Shown here: positions 8,993-19,718 of the stretch, one piece after another
How positions within the stretch are numbered: the first letter of the stretch is position 1
Layout of the letters: each line of letters begins with the position of its first letter
Assembly: GCA_012719855.1 (NCBI GenBank)
Contig: JAAXZN010000069.1
Coordinates: 1 to 52,204 of the forward strand
Direction: 5' to 3'
Source of the DNA: Serratia liquefaciens
GTDB taxonomy: Bacteria > Pseudomonadota > Gammaproteobacteria > Enterobacterales > Enterobacteriaceae
DNA: 52,204 bases
Translations under genes and position numbers: made by a program
Notes under the pieces: model-generated
The model's input: the letters and a program-made list of their open reading frames with translations, nothing else
What the model was told of the DNA's origin: nothing
Database searches by the model: none

Positions 8993-10057
8993 TTAATGAG
9001 TCAGGCCTAAGCGTTCACCGGCATACGAACCGTCTTTTACTCGGCTCCACCAGGCTTCATTCGCCAAATACCATTCGACTGTTTTGCGGATCCCACTTTC
9101 GAAAGTTTCCAATGGCTTCCAGCCCAATTCTTTCTCAATTTTCGTGGCGTCAATGGCATAGCGCATATCGTGGCCAGGCCGATCTGTCACAAAAGTAATC
9201 AACTCTTCATAGTGTTTCAACATACCAAGCTTCTCGGGTGCCAGCTCATCTAATAGCCGGCAAATCGTCTGCACGACTTCAATATTCTTACGTTCGTTAT
9301 GGCCACCAATATTATAAGTTTCACCAATCGTGCCTTCAGTCACTACCTTGTAGAGGGCCTGAGCATGATCCTCGACGTACAGCCAATCGCGAATTTGCGC
9401 GCCAGTACCATACACAGGTAATGCTTTACCCTCCAGTGCATTCAGGATCGTCAGAGGAATCAGCTTCTCGGGGAAATGATAGGGGCCATAATTATTAGAA
9501 CAATTTGTCACGATGGTTGGCAAATTATAAGTGCGCAGCCAGGCACGAACCAAGTGGTCACTGGCTGCTTTTGAAGCAGAGTAGGGACTACTCGGAGCAT
9601 AGGGTGTAGTCTCAGTGAACAAATCCTCAGTGCCTTCTAAGTCACCGTACACTTCATCAGTTGAGATATGATGAAAACGAAACGCCTCTTTTGGCTTTCC
9701 GTCCAATCCCAGCCAATACTGCCGGGTCGCTTCGAGCAAGGTATAAGTTCCCACAATGTTCGTTTCAATAAAAGCCGCAGGGCCATCGATAGACCGGTCT
9801 ACGTGACTTTCAGCCGCAAGGTGCATCACGGCGTCAGGCTGAAAACTAACGAATACCGCATCTAGCCCCGGGCGATCACAGATATTCACCTGCTCAAAAG
9901 CCAAACGCTCACTGCCTGCAACCGATTTCAACGATTCAAGATTACCAGCATATGTCAGACTATCCAGCACCAAGACCTCATCATCAGTGTGATTGATGAT
10001 ATGCCGTACAACCGCAGAACCAATAAACCCGGCGCCACCGGTAACAATAATTTTCAT
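8993..10057 (-). CDS. rfbB: dTDP-glucose 4,6-dehydratase (RmlB)
   Basis: A 354-residue extended SDR enzyme that converts dTDP-glucose to dTDP-4-keto-6-deoxyglucose using bound NAD. It has [13 protein letters not shown] at the N-terminus, [21 protein letters not shown], and catalytic YSASK. The open frame extends upstream to 10147, but the ATG at 10057 begins exactly at the conserved [13 protein letters not shown] and has an AGAGGGG ribosome site, so I chose it. It is the first gene of the rmlBACD run, about 150 bp after galE. Confidence 0.94.
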   Translation of the reverse strand: MKIIVTGGAGFIGSAVVRHIINHTDDEVLVLDSLTYAGNLESLKSVAGSERLAFEQVNICDRPGLDAVFVSFQPDAVMHLAAESHVDRSIDGPAAFIETNIVGTYTLLEATRQYWLGLDGKPKEAFRFHHISTDEVYGDLEGTEDLFTETTPYAPSSPYSASKAASDHLVRAWLRTYNLPTIVTNCSNNYGPYHFPEKLIPLTILNALEGKALPVYGTGAQIRDWLYVEDHAQALYKVVTEGTIGETYNIGGHNERKNIEVVQTICRLLDELAPEKLGMLKHYEELITFVTDRPGHDMRYAIDATKIEKELGWKPLETFESGIRKTVEWYLANEAWWSRVKDGSYAGERLGLTH

Positions 10058-10207
10058 AATCCCCTCTAAATAAAACAAGATTATTGAAACAACAACGTCA
10101 AAATGTGACATTGTTTCAAACGAAATAAATATGGGCAGAGGAAACATTACCTACGCCCATCATGAAAATGATTATTTAATATTAAAAATCAGATTAATTT
10201 ATATCCA

Positions 10208-11221
10208 TTAACGGTACCCGTTAGGATTTTTACTTTGCCAATTCCAAGTATCGCGCATCATCTCATCAATGCCTCTACTCACCTCCCAACCCAGATCTTG
10301 CTTGGCAAGTTTGGCATCGGACCAGAAGGCCGGCAGGTCACCGTCACGGCGCGGAAGAATTTGATACGGAATGCTAACACCGGACGCCCTTTCGAAAGCC
10401 TGAACCATGGCCAGCACTGAATAACCTATCCCCGCCCCCAGGTTGTAAGCTGTAAAGCCCTGAATTTGATTCAGATGGTCCATCGCTTTCAGGTGACCCT
10501 CGGCCAGATCCATCACATGAATATAATCACGGACTCCGGTACCATCGTCTGTAGGATAATCACCACCAAAAACGCCCAGCTTATCTAGTTTTCCGATGGC
10601 CACTTGAGAAATATAAGGCAAGAGATTGTTAGGAATTCCATTTGGATCTTCACCAATCAGGCCTGACTCATGCGCGCCAACCGGATTAAAATAGCGCAAA
10701 GCAATAATGGAGAAATCAGGTTCCGCATTGGCAAAATCCTGCAGGATTTGCTCAACCATCAGTTTGGAGGTGCCATAAGGACTTGTTGTCCCTCCAATAG
10801 GAGTCGTTTCTACATAGGGAACGGGGGAGTTTGCACCATACACGGTTGCAGAAGAACTGAAGATGAATTGATGCACGCCGGCACGACGCATTTCATCAAG
10901 TAAAACCAAAGTGCCTGCTACATTATTTTGATAATACTCCAGCGGTTTACGGGTTGATTCGCCAACCGCTTTAAGACCCGCAAAATGGATAACGGACGAG
11001 ATTTTATTCTCATTGAAGATACGTCTGAGACAATCATTATCCTGGATATCACCCCGATAAAAAATGGCAGCCTTGCCGGTCAACTGCTCTACGCGATGCA
11101 AAGATTCTTCTGACGCGTTTGACAAGTTATCCAGCACTACCACTTCTTCTCCACGTTCCAGCAATGCCAAAACAGTGTGGGAACCAATGTAACCGGCACC
11201 ACCGGTAACTAGAATTGTCAT
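10208..11221 (-). CDS. galE: UDP-glucose 4-epimerase
   Basis: A 337-residue extended SDR enzyme interconverting UDP-glucose and UDP-galactose. Visible are [14 protein letters not shown] at the start, [18 protein letters not shown], catalytic YGTSK and [10 protein letters not shown], all GalE hallmarks. The ATG at 11221 (preceded by GAGGAG) begins at the conserved N-terminus; the frame running to 11278 adds a non-homologous 19 residues. In this setting it supplies UDP-Gal for the O-antigen and for WbaP and Glf in the capsule locus. Confidence 0.95.
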   Translation of the reverse strand: MTILVTGGAGYIGSHTVLALLERGEEVVVLDNLSNASEESLHRVEQLTGKAAIFYRGDIQDNDCLRRIFNENKISSVIHFAGLKAVGESTRKPLEYYQNNVAGTLVLLDEMRRAGVHQFIFSSSATVYGANSPVPYVETTPIGGTTSPYGTSKLMVEQILQDFANAEPDFSIIALRYFNPVGAHESGLIGEDPNGIPNNLLPYISQVAIGKLDKLGVFGGDYPTDDGTGVRDYIHVMDLAEGHLKAMDHLNQIQGFTAYNLGAGIGYSVLAMVQAFERASGVSIPYQILPRRDGDLPAFWSDAKLAKQDLGWEVSRGIDEMMRDTWNWQSKNPNGYR

Positions 11222-11420
11222 GACTACTCCTCTTGTGCGCCTTAGGCGCTGAATATTTGACCCAAAAACACCCGCCAAATCGTTCGGATTCCTCTTGCCG
11301 TAAAGATAACGACCTTCAATCCCAATAATTCAGCAGCAGGGCAATCTTTGAGGAATAACATAACTCATAGTCGGCTGAAAGAGCAGCCTTCAGCCATGCT
11401 TTCAGAAAAGACCTACTTCA

Positions 11421-11442
11421 CCCGGCGGCCAAGGCCGCCGGG
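11421..11442. terminator. Strong GC hairpin after lipD
   Basis: A perfect inverted repeat, CCCGGCGGCC/GGCCGCCGGG with a two-base centre, lies 8 bp past the lipD stop. There is no clear T-run on the lipD side, so it may be a terminator or an mRNA-stabilising hairpin. Confidence 0.55.
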
Positions 11443-11450
11443 CGTTTCGT

Positions 11451-12830
11451 CTATCTTCCATGCTCGAAGTACTGTGCTATACGGTTAATGTCACTCTTAT
11501 CGAGAGTACCTGAATCACTTAACAAAGTGACCCAAGATTTGATGTAGGTATATTTCGCCGAGGCAAGATCGCGGCGGGCACTGAACATCTGTTGTTCGGC
11601 GTTCAATACGTCAACGTTAACCCGCTGGCCCAATGCCACGCTTTTCTTGGTGGCTTCAACCTGTTTGCTTGCCGACTCGACTGCCAGTTCATAGGCCGCC
11701 AACTTGGCACGGCTGCTTAAACACAAATTGAATTGTTTACGTAAATCATTGAGCGTACTGCCAACCTGCGCATCCATTTCATACATTGCCTGCCCATATC
11801 GTGCTGCTGCCTGGCGGGTTGATGCCGACACCCCACCGCCTGAATAAATCGGCATGCTGACCTGTACGCCAATACTGTCAGTACGGTATTTCTGGTTAAC
11901 CGTGTTATCGCTGCTAGAATCATTTTCGGAATGTGATGCAAACAATTGCACCTGTGGCATAAACCCTGCGCGGTTTCTCTCAACATCATACTTCGCCGCA
12001 TCAACACCATGGCGGGATGACGCCAACGTCGGGTTATTCTCCAGGGCGATCTTTTGCCACTCCTCAAATTTTGAGGGAATCAACGGCGCCACCTGGAATT
12101 TACCTGGTTTCAGTAACTGCAGATCGCCAAACTGTTCAAGCGGAGCTCCTATAATCACTTCCAGATCGCGTTGAGCAGAGTCCAATGCATCTCTAGCTTC
12201 GATCTCCTGAGCCTCCGCAAGGCTGTAACGTGCCTGCGTTTCTGAAACGTCGGTGATTGTTCCCTCACCCGCGTTCATCAGCTCTCTGTTCTGACTCAGT
12301 TGTTTGGCATAAGCGATTTTCTGCGCCTCTGCCAATGCAATCTGATCTTTCGAATAGGCGACCTCCACATAGGCCGTCACCACCCGCACGGCCAAATCCA
12401 TAAACTTTGCTCGATAACGCTCATCAGACATCAAGGTTTGTGCCACGCCGGCCTTATAACGAGCATAGGCCTCATAATCGAACAGAGGCTGAGTGAGAGT
12501 TACCGAGCCGGAATAACTCCGATACTGCTGGCTGGTGGTAGTCTCAATCGTTTGACCGGTAAATATATTACTTTGTGGAGCCTTTACCGTTTGCCAGTTT
12601 TTAGGGGCGTTCTGGTAGTTCAGCGCTACCTTGGGTAATAGACTCGCCAACCCAATGTTTTTGCTTTCGTCTCCCGCTTCTTTCTCTTTTAATGCCGCCA
12701 TAAAGGTCGGGTCTTTATCGAGTGCCAGCGAATATGCGTCCAAAATCCCTATCGAGTAAACCGGCGCAGATATCGCAAACAAGAGGGTACTGATAGCAAG
12801 GCCAGCAACCTGTCGTTTAAATCGAATCAA
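11451..12830 (-). CDS. lipD: TolC-family outer membrane protein of the type I secretion system (LipD-like)
   Basis: A 459-residue TolC-family outer membrane channel. It has a signal peptide (KRQVAGLAISTLLFAISAPVYS), then two copies of the outer-membrane efflux protein domain: GILDAYSLALDKDP opens the first, and the second half has SVALGQRVNVDVLNAEQQMFSARRD-type segments. Length matches LipD/PrtF-type proteins. It begins 2 bp after lipC and completes a lipB-lipC-lipD operon divergent from slaA, so its main cargo is probably the S-layer protein; in S. marcescens the same exporter also handles lipase and metalloprotease. Confidence 0.88.
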   Translation of the reverse strand: MIRFKRQVAGLAISTLLFAISAPVYSIGILDAYSLALDKDPTFMAALKEKEAGDESKNIGLASLLPKVALNYQNAPKNWQTVKAPQSNIFTGQTIETTTSQQYRSYSGSVTLTQPLFDYEAYARYKAGVAQTLMSDERYRAKFMDLAVRVVTAYVEVAYSKDQIALAEAQKIAYAKQLSQNRELMNAGEGTITDVSETQARYSLAEAQEIEARDALDSAQRDLEVIIGAPLEQFGDLQLLKPGKFQVAPLIPSKFEEWQKIALENNPTLASSRHGVDAAKYDVERNRAGFMPQVQLFASHSENDSSSDNTVNQKYRTDSIGVQVSMPIYSGGGVSASTRQAAARYGQAMYEMDAQVGSTLNDLRKQFNLCLSSRAKLAAYELAVESASKQVEATKKSVALGQRVNVDVLNAEQQMFSARRDLASAKYTYIKSWVTLLSDSGTLDKSDINRIAQYFEHGR

Positions 12831-12832
12831 AA

Positions 12833-14164
12833 TTATTCCTCTGTCAATGAAGTATGAGCGCGATCCAAAATAGGTTTAAACAGATAACTCAACAACGAGC
12901 GAGACCCTGTTTTAACAAATACCTCAACCGGCATCCCGGGTTTTATATCATCACCATTCAGCAGTTTCATGCCTTCAGGTGAGACGGTGACTTGCATCTG
13001 GTAGTAGGGCTCGCCATTAGCTTTATCCACTAACCGGTCGGCAGAAATCAGAGTGACCGAGCCTGGTATTTTCGGGGTTTTATTCTGATTGAAAGCGGTG
13101 AACATCAGATCCACCGGTAGACCGTTATATACTTTGTCGATCAGATCGACTTTCAAGCGCGAGTCAACCACCAACGTCGCCTGACTAGGCACCACATCCA
13201 TCAAGTGGTCGCCAGCTCCCACGACGCCCCCAAGAGTAAATATGTTCAATCCAACCACGGTTCCATCGACCGGTGAGGTGATCGCGGTATTACCGAGATC
13301 AAAATTCGCCATCTCCAGCTTGTTTCTAAATTCGCTGGCATCCATCTGCGTCTGTGCCAACTGGGTTCGCACCTCACGTTGGTAATCGGCAAATCGTTGA
13401 TCGATCCGCTGCTGAGACTCCTGCAGTTGCTTTTGCAATTGACCGATACGTCCCAGAGTTTCATCAATGCTACTGTTAATTTCTGCAAATTGCCGCTGAA
13501 CTTCTAAATAGCGATTACGAGGAATATAACCGTCTGCGGCTAACTGCTTCATGCTATTCATCTGTTCACGCAAACTGGAAAGTTGAATGTTTTTATTCAC
13601 TTTCGAATCTTGCAGCCCTTTTAACTGAAAACGCACACCGTCCATTGACTGCCGAAAACCATCTATTTCGCTACTCAGCCCAATACGGCGAGAAGAGAAT
13701 AACTGTGTCTGCAGGACAATAATTTCCGTCACACGTGGCTGATTTTTAATTTGTGTCAAGGTCGGAGAGAAAGAGATATTAGACAAACCATCACGTTCAG
13801 CAAGCAGGCGCCCTTCTGTCGCCAGCGTGGTGTAATATTGATCGCGCAAAGAGTCAACCTGCGCCTGAGCCTGCACCTGGCTAAGTTGCACCAGCATCTC
13901 ACCGGCCTTAACCTTATCACCCTCTTTAACCAGAATGCTTTTGATGATCCCACCAGCAGGCGCCTGAACTGTTTTACGATTGCCGGAAACAATCACCGAG
14001 CCTGGAGAGGCAACCCCTTTATCCAGGGGGGCAAATGCTGCCCAAGCGAAAAAACCAAACAGACCCACACCCAACACTATCCATCCCAGGCGGGTAAAAC
14101 GCCGCTCATCTTGCGGAATTTCATCGGCATACGAGCTCTGGGGCTCGCCAACATGCGTAGACAT
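12833..14164 (-). CDS. lipC: HlyD-family periplasmic adaptor of the type I secretion system (LipC-like)
   Basis: A 443-residue membrane fusion protein linking the inner-membrane ABC exporter to the outer-membrane channel. A single transmembrane helix (LGWIVLGVGLFGFFAWAAFA, residues about 27-46) is followed by the biotinyl-lipoyl-like half KTVQAPAGGIIKSILVKEG, a long coiled-coil hairpin, and the second half ITSPVDGTVVG. The ATG at 14164 with AAAGGAG eight bases upstream is preferred over a GTG at 14215. It sits between lipB and lipD with only 2 bp before lipD. Confidence 0.9.
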   Translation of the reverse strand: MSTHVGEPQSSYADEIPQDERRFTRLGWIVLGVGLFGFFAWAAFAPLDKGVASPGSVIVSGNRKTVQAPAGGIIKSILVKEGDKVKAGEMLVQLSQVQAQAQVDSLRDQYYTTLATEGRLLAERDGLSNISFSPTLTQIKNQPRVTEIIVLQTQLFSSRRIGLSSEIDGFRQSMDGVRFQLKGLQDSKVNKNIQLSSLREQMNSMKQLAADGYIPRNRYLEVQRQFAEINSSIDETLGRIGQLQKQLQESQQRIDQRFADYQREVRTQLAQTQMDASEFRNKLEMANFDLGNTAITSPVDGTVVGLNIFTLGGVVGAGDHLMDVVPSQATLVVDSRLKVDLIDKVYNGLPVDLMFTAFNQNKTPKIPGSVTLISADRLVDKANGEPYYQMQVTVSPEGMKLLNGDDIKPGMPVEVFVKTGSRSLLSYLFKPILDRAHTSLTEE

Positions 14165-14217
14165 ACCAACTCCTTTGATTGCAGGTGGTCGTTCAACACC
14201 ACCTGACAAGTTCACGG

Positions 14218-15983
14218 CTAATTAATTTGAGATTTTGGGATATTGCCGTCATCCGGTGAGGTATTCACCGCCCGCACGGCCTGCTGGCTAGACTGTGTTT
14301 TCTGTGCATTTGCCAAGGCCTGCAGCACTTGCTGAGTTGGGCCAAATGCATTCACTACGCCATTGGTCAGCAATAACAATTTGCTTGTCATTGATAATAA
14401 ATTAGTGCGGTGCGTGATCAATATGACCGTTTTATTACGCTGTTTTAGGAACAAAATAGCCTGGTTCAGGGCTTTCTCACCAGCATCATCAAGGTTGGAG
14501 TTTGGCTCATCCAATACAATCAATGAAGGGTCGCCATATAGTGCGCGCGCCAGACCTATACGTTGTTTTTGTCCGCCAGAAAGGCCTGCTCCACCGTTGC
14601 CAATAACAGAGTCATATCCATTAGGAAAACGCAGAATCAAGTCATGGACACCAGCCAATTTTGCTGCTTCAATCACCTTCTCAGAGTCAACATCGTTAAA
14701 CCTTGAAATGTTCTCAGCAATGGTACCAGCAAACAATTCTATGTCCTGCGGCAGATAGCCAATGTAAGGCCCCAGTTCATCCTTATTCCATTGATAAATA
14801 TCAGCGCCATCTAGCCGAACAATCCCTTCACTGACTGCCCATATGCCAACCAGCAACCTCGCCAATGTGGACTTACCCGAGGCACTTGGCCCAATAATCC
14901 CCAGCACGTCACCAGGCTGCAGAGCGAAACTGACATTATGCAGCACTGCGTCACCTCGCGATCCCGGAGGCGTGGCGGTAATGCCTTCAACCGAAACAAC
15001 ACCTTCAGGCCGTGGCAATGACATCCCCGTGCCACGTTGCGGATGCTGCTCCAACAATTTGGTCAGACGCTTATAAGAAAGCTTTGCTGCACTCCAGCTT
15101 TTCCAAACGTTGATCACCTGTTCGATAGGTGCCAACGTTCGCCCCATCAAGATTGATCCGGCAATCATCATGCCCGGCGTGATGTGTCCATCAATCGCTA
15201 ACCAGCCCCCTAACCCGAGCACCAAAGACTGTAAGGAAAGGCGGACAAATTTAGTGATGGATGAAACGATGGTGGCACGTTCGCTCGCCACTCGCTGGCT
15301 ATTTAGAAAACGTTGATGCAACCCAAACCAGCGCCTTTTTAAATTTGGCAGCATGCCGAGAGCTTCAATCACTTCGGCATTACGTAAATGGTACTCGCCA
15401 GACTGCCGGACAGGATGGATAACTGGCTGGCATCACTCAGTGGTTTTTTAGACACGACTTCGTTAATGACCGCTAGAGCAATCAACAACAGTGAGCCAAT
15501 CAAGGCAAACAGGCCGAGCCACGGGTTAAACAGGAAAATAACCAATAAATAGATTGGGAACCAGGGGGCATCGAAAAATGCGAACAGTGCACTGCCGGTA
15601 AGAAATTGGCGAACAGTAGTAAGATCCCCCAACATCTGTCCAGCATCGGAGGAACCATTTTTCAGATTGGACTCGTAAGCTGCGGTATAAACCCGCGTGT
15701 TGAGGCGCATATCCAGTTGGCTACCAATACGGATGACCACCATACTGCGAACATATTCTAATAATGCCATCACACCAAACAAGCCTAGCATTATCAGCGT
15801 TAGCATTAGCAGAGTAATTTCGTTACGCGAAGGAAGCACCCTATCGTAAACCTGAAGCATGTACACGGAGGGAACAAGCATTAACAAGTTTATGAATGCA
15901 GTAAATATACCCACGGTCCAAAAAACTTTGCTACGAGTCCGAATAACATCCGCAATTTCATTGCGCGGTATGAATTGATTCAC
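14218..15983 (-). pseudogene. lipB: Frameshifted type I secretion ABC transporter (LipB-like)
   Basis: Two abutting open frames together encode one LipB/PrtD-type exporter ATPase. The 5' part (15369-15983, GTG start with AAGGGA upstream, 204 residues) carries the first transmembrane helices and breaks off after [10 protein letters not shown]. The 3' part (to 14218, 384 residues) resumes with [14 protein letters not shown] and carries Walker A GPSASGKST, LSGGQKQR and Walker B LIVLDEP. Total length is one base short of 589 codons, so restoring one base near 15395-15412 gives a normal roughly 588-residue protein. Either the gene is disrupted in this strain, blocking S-layer export, or this is a single sequencing error. 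The intact downstream lipC and lipD fit both. Confidence 0.85.
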
Positions 15984-16643
15984 TTTCTATCCCTTAACAT
16001 CACCTGCTGCACCGACAGCCAAAACCGCTTTGATCAGTATAAGAAAAATCCCATAACCTAATCACCCAGACATACTCGAAAATGCAGATACTTTTTTATT
16101 AACTATAGGTAGATAAGTTGAAATCCAGCAAGGTAAAAGTGAAAAAAAATTAACATGCACCAACCAAAACAATTTTCTTAAAAAACAATAAGATAAATGG
16201 CTTTACATTTACAAAAAAAACCAACCACACTAATGAAGCGGGTTATGTTTGCAACCAGTGCAATTATTAGCAAGATAACCTAATCACAAAATAGGTTAAA
16301 AACAGAATAATACCGGGAGTGATAAATAGCATTCCAAATCTAGAGAAAACCAAAAAACTCATGTTTTTTATATATTAATAATAATCCTATAAGCATTACA
16401 AATAGTTAATACCCACTGTATCAAAAAAACTTTAGCGACCTTGACAAAATAACCGTTCAGGCCTTTCTTTAAATGGTGAGAACAGAATCGCGCTCATTGC
16501 GTGCTTCAAATACCCTCTCACCTGTTTTCTTATGTTTCACAAAATAACTTTCGGCTTGTCACTTAACCCCCTCAGTGGAAGTTAAGTCAATGCCGTCGGG
16601 ACATTTGTTCCTTACATTTGATTCATCCAAGGGGTAACTAATT
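15984..16643. other. AT-rich divergent intergenic region between lipB and slaA
   Basis: About 660 bp with no credible gene, very rich in A/T runs, holding the divergent promoters for lipBCD and slaA. A TTGACA at 16441-16446 is a possible -35 for slaA, but the -10 is weak. The AT content makes it a plausible target for H-NS-type silencing. Confidence 0.5.
16276..16298. promoter_or_regulatory. Inverted repeat TAACCTA-N9-TAGGTTA, with a direct-repeat partner
   Basis: A perfect 7-bp inverted repeat lies in the slaA-lipB intergenic region. The 13-bp string ATAACCTAATCAC covering its left arm (16275-16287) occurs again exactly at 16053-16065, close to the lipB start. The arrangement looks like a two-site operator, but no known regulator is recognised. 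Confidence 0.35.
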
Positions 16644-19598
16644 ATGGCTTCTTTAGCATCGCAGCAAGCAGCGGCAGCGCTCTATTATGCTGTTCTGGGT
16701 AAAAATGCGTCACAGTCTACGTATAATTACTTTGCTACGTTTTTGGAAAATGGTCAGGCAACACCTCAACAATTGATCACTACGTTTTTAGCCGGCAGCG
16801 ATGGTCAAACTCGCTATGCCACTAAAACGCAATCAGAAATCTTAACCCAGATCTATACCAACGTTACGGGATCGGCACCTACCGGCTCTGTTTTGACAGA
16901 TCTGTTGAATGCAGGCCCGACGGCAACGTCTGTGGCTCAATTAGTCAACGGCATTCTGAATTACTCCGGTTTCGACGCAGGTTCACTGACGACGCAGGCT
17001 CATTTCCAAGGCATCGTTAATACCGTGCTATATCCGGTTACAGCCTCAGCTGCGGTCGCCGGCGCTGCTACTGTGCAAGCCATTTATTACGCCATTGGCG
17101 TTGATGCAGCACAAAGCGGGATCAACTATTGGGGGGCTAAGGTTGCAGGTGGAGCCAACCTGGCTGACGTCGCGCAGGTATTTGTTAATGACCGTAGCTA
17201 TTTAACGTCGCTGAACAACACCGACTTTGTGGCACGCCTTTTTGAAAGCACTTTCTTGCGTGCACCTACCGCGGGTGAATCCTCAACCTACGTAGCACTG
17301 CTTGATGGCGGCGCAACCCGCGGTAGTGTCCTGGTTGACATCATTAACCTGATAAAAGGGACTGTCGGCAGTGGTGACCTGGCCGCTCAACAAAACTTCA
17401 CGCAAGCGACTCAGGTTTACAGCCCAGGACAACTGCCGGGTCTGAGCTATCAAGAGCAAGCGGCATCGATTTATCTTGCCGTCCCAGGCCGCGGGATCGA
17501 TTCGCAGGCGCTGGACACCTTTAGCAAACAACTGTCATCCGGCACCACTTTCACCAAACTGCTTACCACTTTGCTTGCCACCAATGAATTCCAGGCAAAG
17601 GGCGGTGCGCTGAGTGGTTCTGCATTCGTAACTAAAGTCTTTACCGATGTATGGGGGTCTGCGCCAACAGCACAACAGTTGGCAACCTATACGGCGCTCG
17701 GTAACAATACTGCTATTGCACAAGCGATTATTAACGATCTGCGCACCTCAAGCGCCATAGACAATACAACGGTCAGTGCACAACATGGTTTTGAAAATGC
17801 CATCGGTACCAGCTTGTTATACAAAACCGCCGCTACGCTTTCCAGCACTGCTGCAGGGGGTAATGCGACAGGTTCAGTGAATACCGGTAGCAGCCATGTT
17901 CTGAGTAATGCTGAAACCGCAGTACTACTCAACGTGATTCTGAATGCCAGTACCGCCAGCACGGTTAATCTGCAGTTTGCAGATCATTTGGCGAACCTGA
18001 CCGTCAACGGTACTGCCGCTTCAACCGTCAGTCTGTCGGCCGATGGCGTAAACTCCGGTGTTGCCATTACCGTCAACAACGGGAATATCATCCTCAACGG
18101 CAGCTCTGGTAATGATGTGGCAACCGTCACCTCAACGGCCAATATTGCTACCGGTACTGCTCAATTTAATCTGGGAGCCGGCAACGACTCGCTGAAATGG
18201 GCCGGTAATGCTGCGACCAACAGTCCGAATATTGTATCTGCCTCGGTGAAAGCAGACGGTGGCACGGGTATAGACTCGATCTCTGCCAACTTCTTCACCA
18301 AATCAGTCGTCACCAACCAGAGTGCTTTGGGGATCCGCACCAGCGTTGTTTCCAGCAACGCTAACAATTTTAGTAACTTTGAGAAAATCGACCTGACCGG
18401 CTATATCGGCCAGTCAACAGGCACGCTGATCACTACACCACTGTTTGGCAACCCTACCACCGCCCCAGTGACGACTCCGTCACATGTCTTTGACTTTGGC
18501 CTGCTGAACGGCACCGCTACCGTTGAAGGAACCACCGGCGGTACTATTACCCAGGCAACGACACCGACCAATATGGGGTCGCAAGGGTTTGTACTGAATG
18601 GCCTGACCAACGCCAGCGTAATTAATGCGGCAGGTGGAGCCGCAGCGGCACTGGAAGTCAATGGCGATGCTACCGCTTCAACGACGCTGAACTTCAGTTT
18701 CGTTAACGGTGCGACTCAGTTCGGTATCAACTTTGATGCGGTCAGCTCATCCAATGTCAACGCAGGTACCATCAGCCTGACCGGCAGCGGTCTGACGGCA
18801 TTGAATATAGCCTCTGGCGGTACAGGCTCCTTTGATAACGTGCTTAATCTGAGCGGTACCAACAGCGTGTTGAGTAACATCAACATCAGCGGTAACCATG
18901 CTCTCGATTTGACCCTGGGTGCAGGATACAGCAACGTACATGATATCAATGCCTCCACCAATACCGGTGGGCTCGATTTGGTAGCGAGCCACGGTGGTAC
19001 AGGCAACGGCATCATTGTTCAATTGCTGAACATTCTGCCATTGAGCGCATTGACGACTGCACTGTTAACACCAGTACTGAATACACTGGGCTTAAACGGT
19101 TACCAATTGACCGTTGAAGGGTCGAGCGCAGCCGATAATTTGAATGTTGTGGCGAACACCACACTGACGGGCGGAGCTGGTGCCAACACCTATGTGCTGC
19201 AATCCAGTACCACACAGGCAGGTAATACCATTACCGATTTCAACACATCGAAAGACAAGATTATCGATCACCTGTCTGGTTTGACTCTGTCGAATACAGG
19301 TAGCGCGGTTGCAGACTACGGTACACGCTCTGCTGATATTCTGGACGGTATTTTAGGCAGCCTGCTAGGGACCTTAACTGGTGGTGTCGTCGGTCTGCTT
19401 AGTGGGATTCTGGGTATCAGTAACGGCTCTCTGACCGGAAAAGTTGGGGTATCTTCAGTTGCTTTCAGCAACGGCGATACCAGTAACTACGTTATCATTG
19501 ATAACAACAACAACCACAATCTCGATGCCGGTGATACTGTTATCTATCTGACTGGCCAAAGCCATTCAAGCCTGGTAACCGACTTGCATTACGCTTAA
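16644..19598 (+). CDS. slaA: S-layer-type secreted protein (SlaA-like), type I secretion substrate
   Basis: A 984-residue acidic, Ser/Thr/Gly/Asn-rich protein in which I see no cysteine. Three diverged repeats of about 100 residues (about 7-90, 139-238, 271-366; each starts like QQAAAALYYAVLGK and contains a SAPT-type motif) resemble the DUF4214 domain. A long beta-strand-rich repetitive region follows. Near residues 838-880 there is GGAGANTYVL...NTITDFNTSKDKI, and the end carries DAGDTVIYLTG, as in C-terminal type I secretion regions. There is no N-terminal signal peptide. S. marcescens SlaA is similar in size and is exported by LipBCD, whose genes diverge from it here. AAGGGG precedes the ATG. 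Confidence 0.85.
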   Translation: MASLASQQAAAALYYAVLGKNASQSTYNYFATFLENGQATPQQLITTFLAGSDGQTRYATKTQSEILTQIYTNVTGSAPTGSVLTDLLNAGPTATSVAQLVNGILNYSGFDAGSLTTQAHFQGIVNTVLYPVTASAAVAGAATVQAIYYAIGVDAAQSGINYWGAKVAGGANLADVAQVFVNDRSYLTSLNNTDFVARLFESTFLRAPTAGESSTYVALLDGGATRGSVLVDIINLIKGTVGSGDLAAQQNFTQATQVYSPGQLPGLSYQEQAASIYLAVPGRGIDSQALDTFSKQLSSGTTFTKLLTTLLATNEFQAKGGALSGSAFVTKVFTDVWGSAPTAQQLATYTALGNNTAIAQAIINDLRTSSAIDNTTVSAQHGFENAIGTSLLYKTAATLSSTAAGGNATGSVNTGSSHVLSNAETAVLLNVILNASTASTVNLQFADHLANLTVNGTAASTVSLSADGVNSGVAITVNNGNIILNGSSGNDVATVTSTANIATGTAQFNLGAGNDSLKWAGNAATNSPNIVSASVKADGGTGIDSISANFFTKSVVTNQSALGIRTSVVSSNANNFSNFEKIDLTGYIGQSTGTLITTPLFGNPTTAPVTTPSHVFDFGLLNGTATVEGTTGGTITQATTPTNMGSQGFVLNGLTNASVINAAGGAAAALEVNGDATASTTLNFSFVNGATQFGINFDAVSSSNVNAGTISLTGSGLTALNIASGGTGSFDNVLNLSGTNSVLSNINISGNHALDLTLGAGYSNVHDINASTNTGGLDLVASHGGTGNGIIVQLLNILPLSALTTALLTPVLNTLGLNGYQLTVEGSSAADNLNVVANTTLTGGAGANTYVLQSSTTQAGNTITDFNTSKDKIIDHLSGLTLSNTGSAVADYGTRSADILDGILGSLLGTLTGGVVGLLSGILGISNGSLTGKVGVSSVAFSNGDTSNYVIIDNNNNHNLDAGDTVIYLTGQSHSSLVTDLHYA

Positions 19599-19645
19599 TC
19601 CTCAAGGCCTCGGTTTGTGATATCGAACCTGTGGAAGTAAAAATG

Positions 19646-19679
19646 AAAAAGCCCGGGGCAGTGATGCGCCGGGCTTTTT
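19646..19679. terminator. Bidirectional intrinsic terminator after slaA
   Basis: AAAAAGCCCGG and CCGGGCTTTTT form a perfect 11-bp stem around a 12-base loop, with A- and T-runs on both sides. It can end slaA on the plus strand and the capsule operon, whose last gene stops at 19719, on the minus strand. Confidence 0.93.
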
Positions 19680-19718
19680 ATTGGAGAAAATATTGATGCT
19701 TCTGTCACGACTTACGTT

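Noticed and set aside
15369-15983. Programmed ribosomal frameshift in lipB
   Set aside because: No slippery heptamer or downstream hairpin is evident at the break, and relatives encode LipB in one frame; a simple indel is far more likely.
17283-19215. Several open frames antisense to slaA
   Set aside because: They mirror the biased codon composition of slaA, lack ribosome sites and resemble no family.
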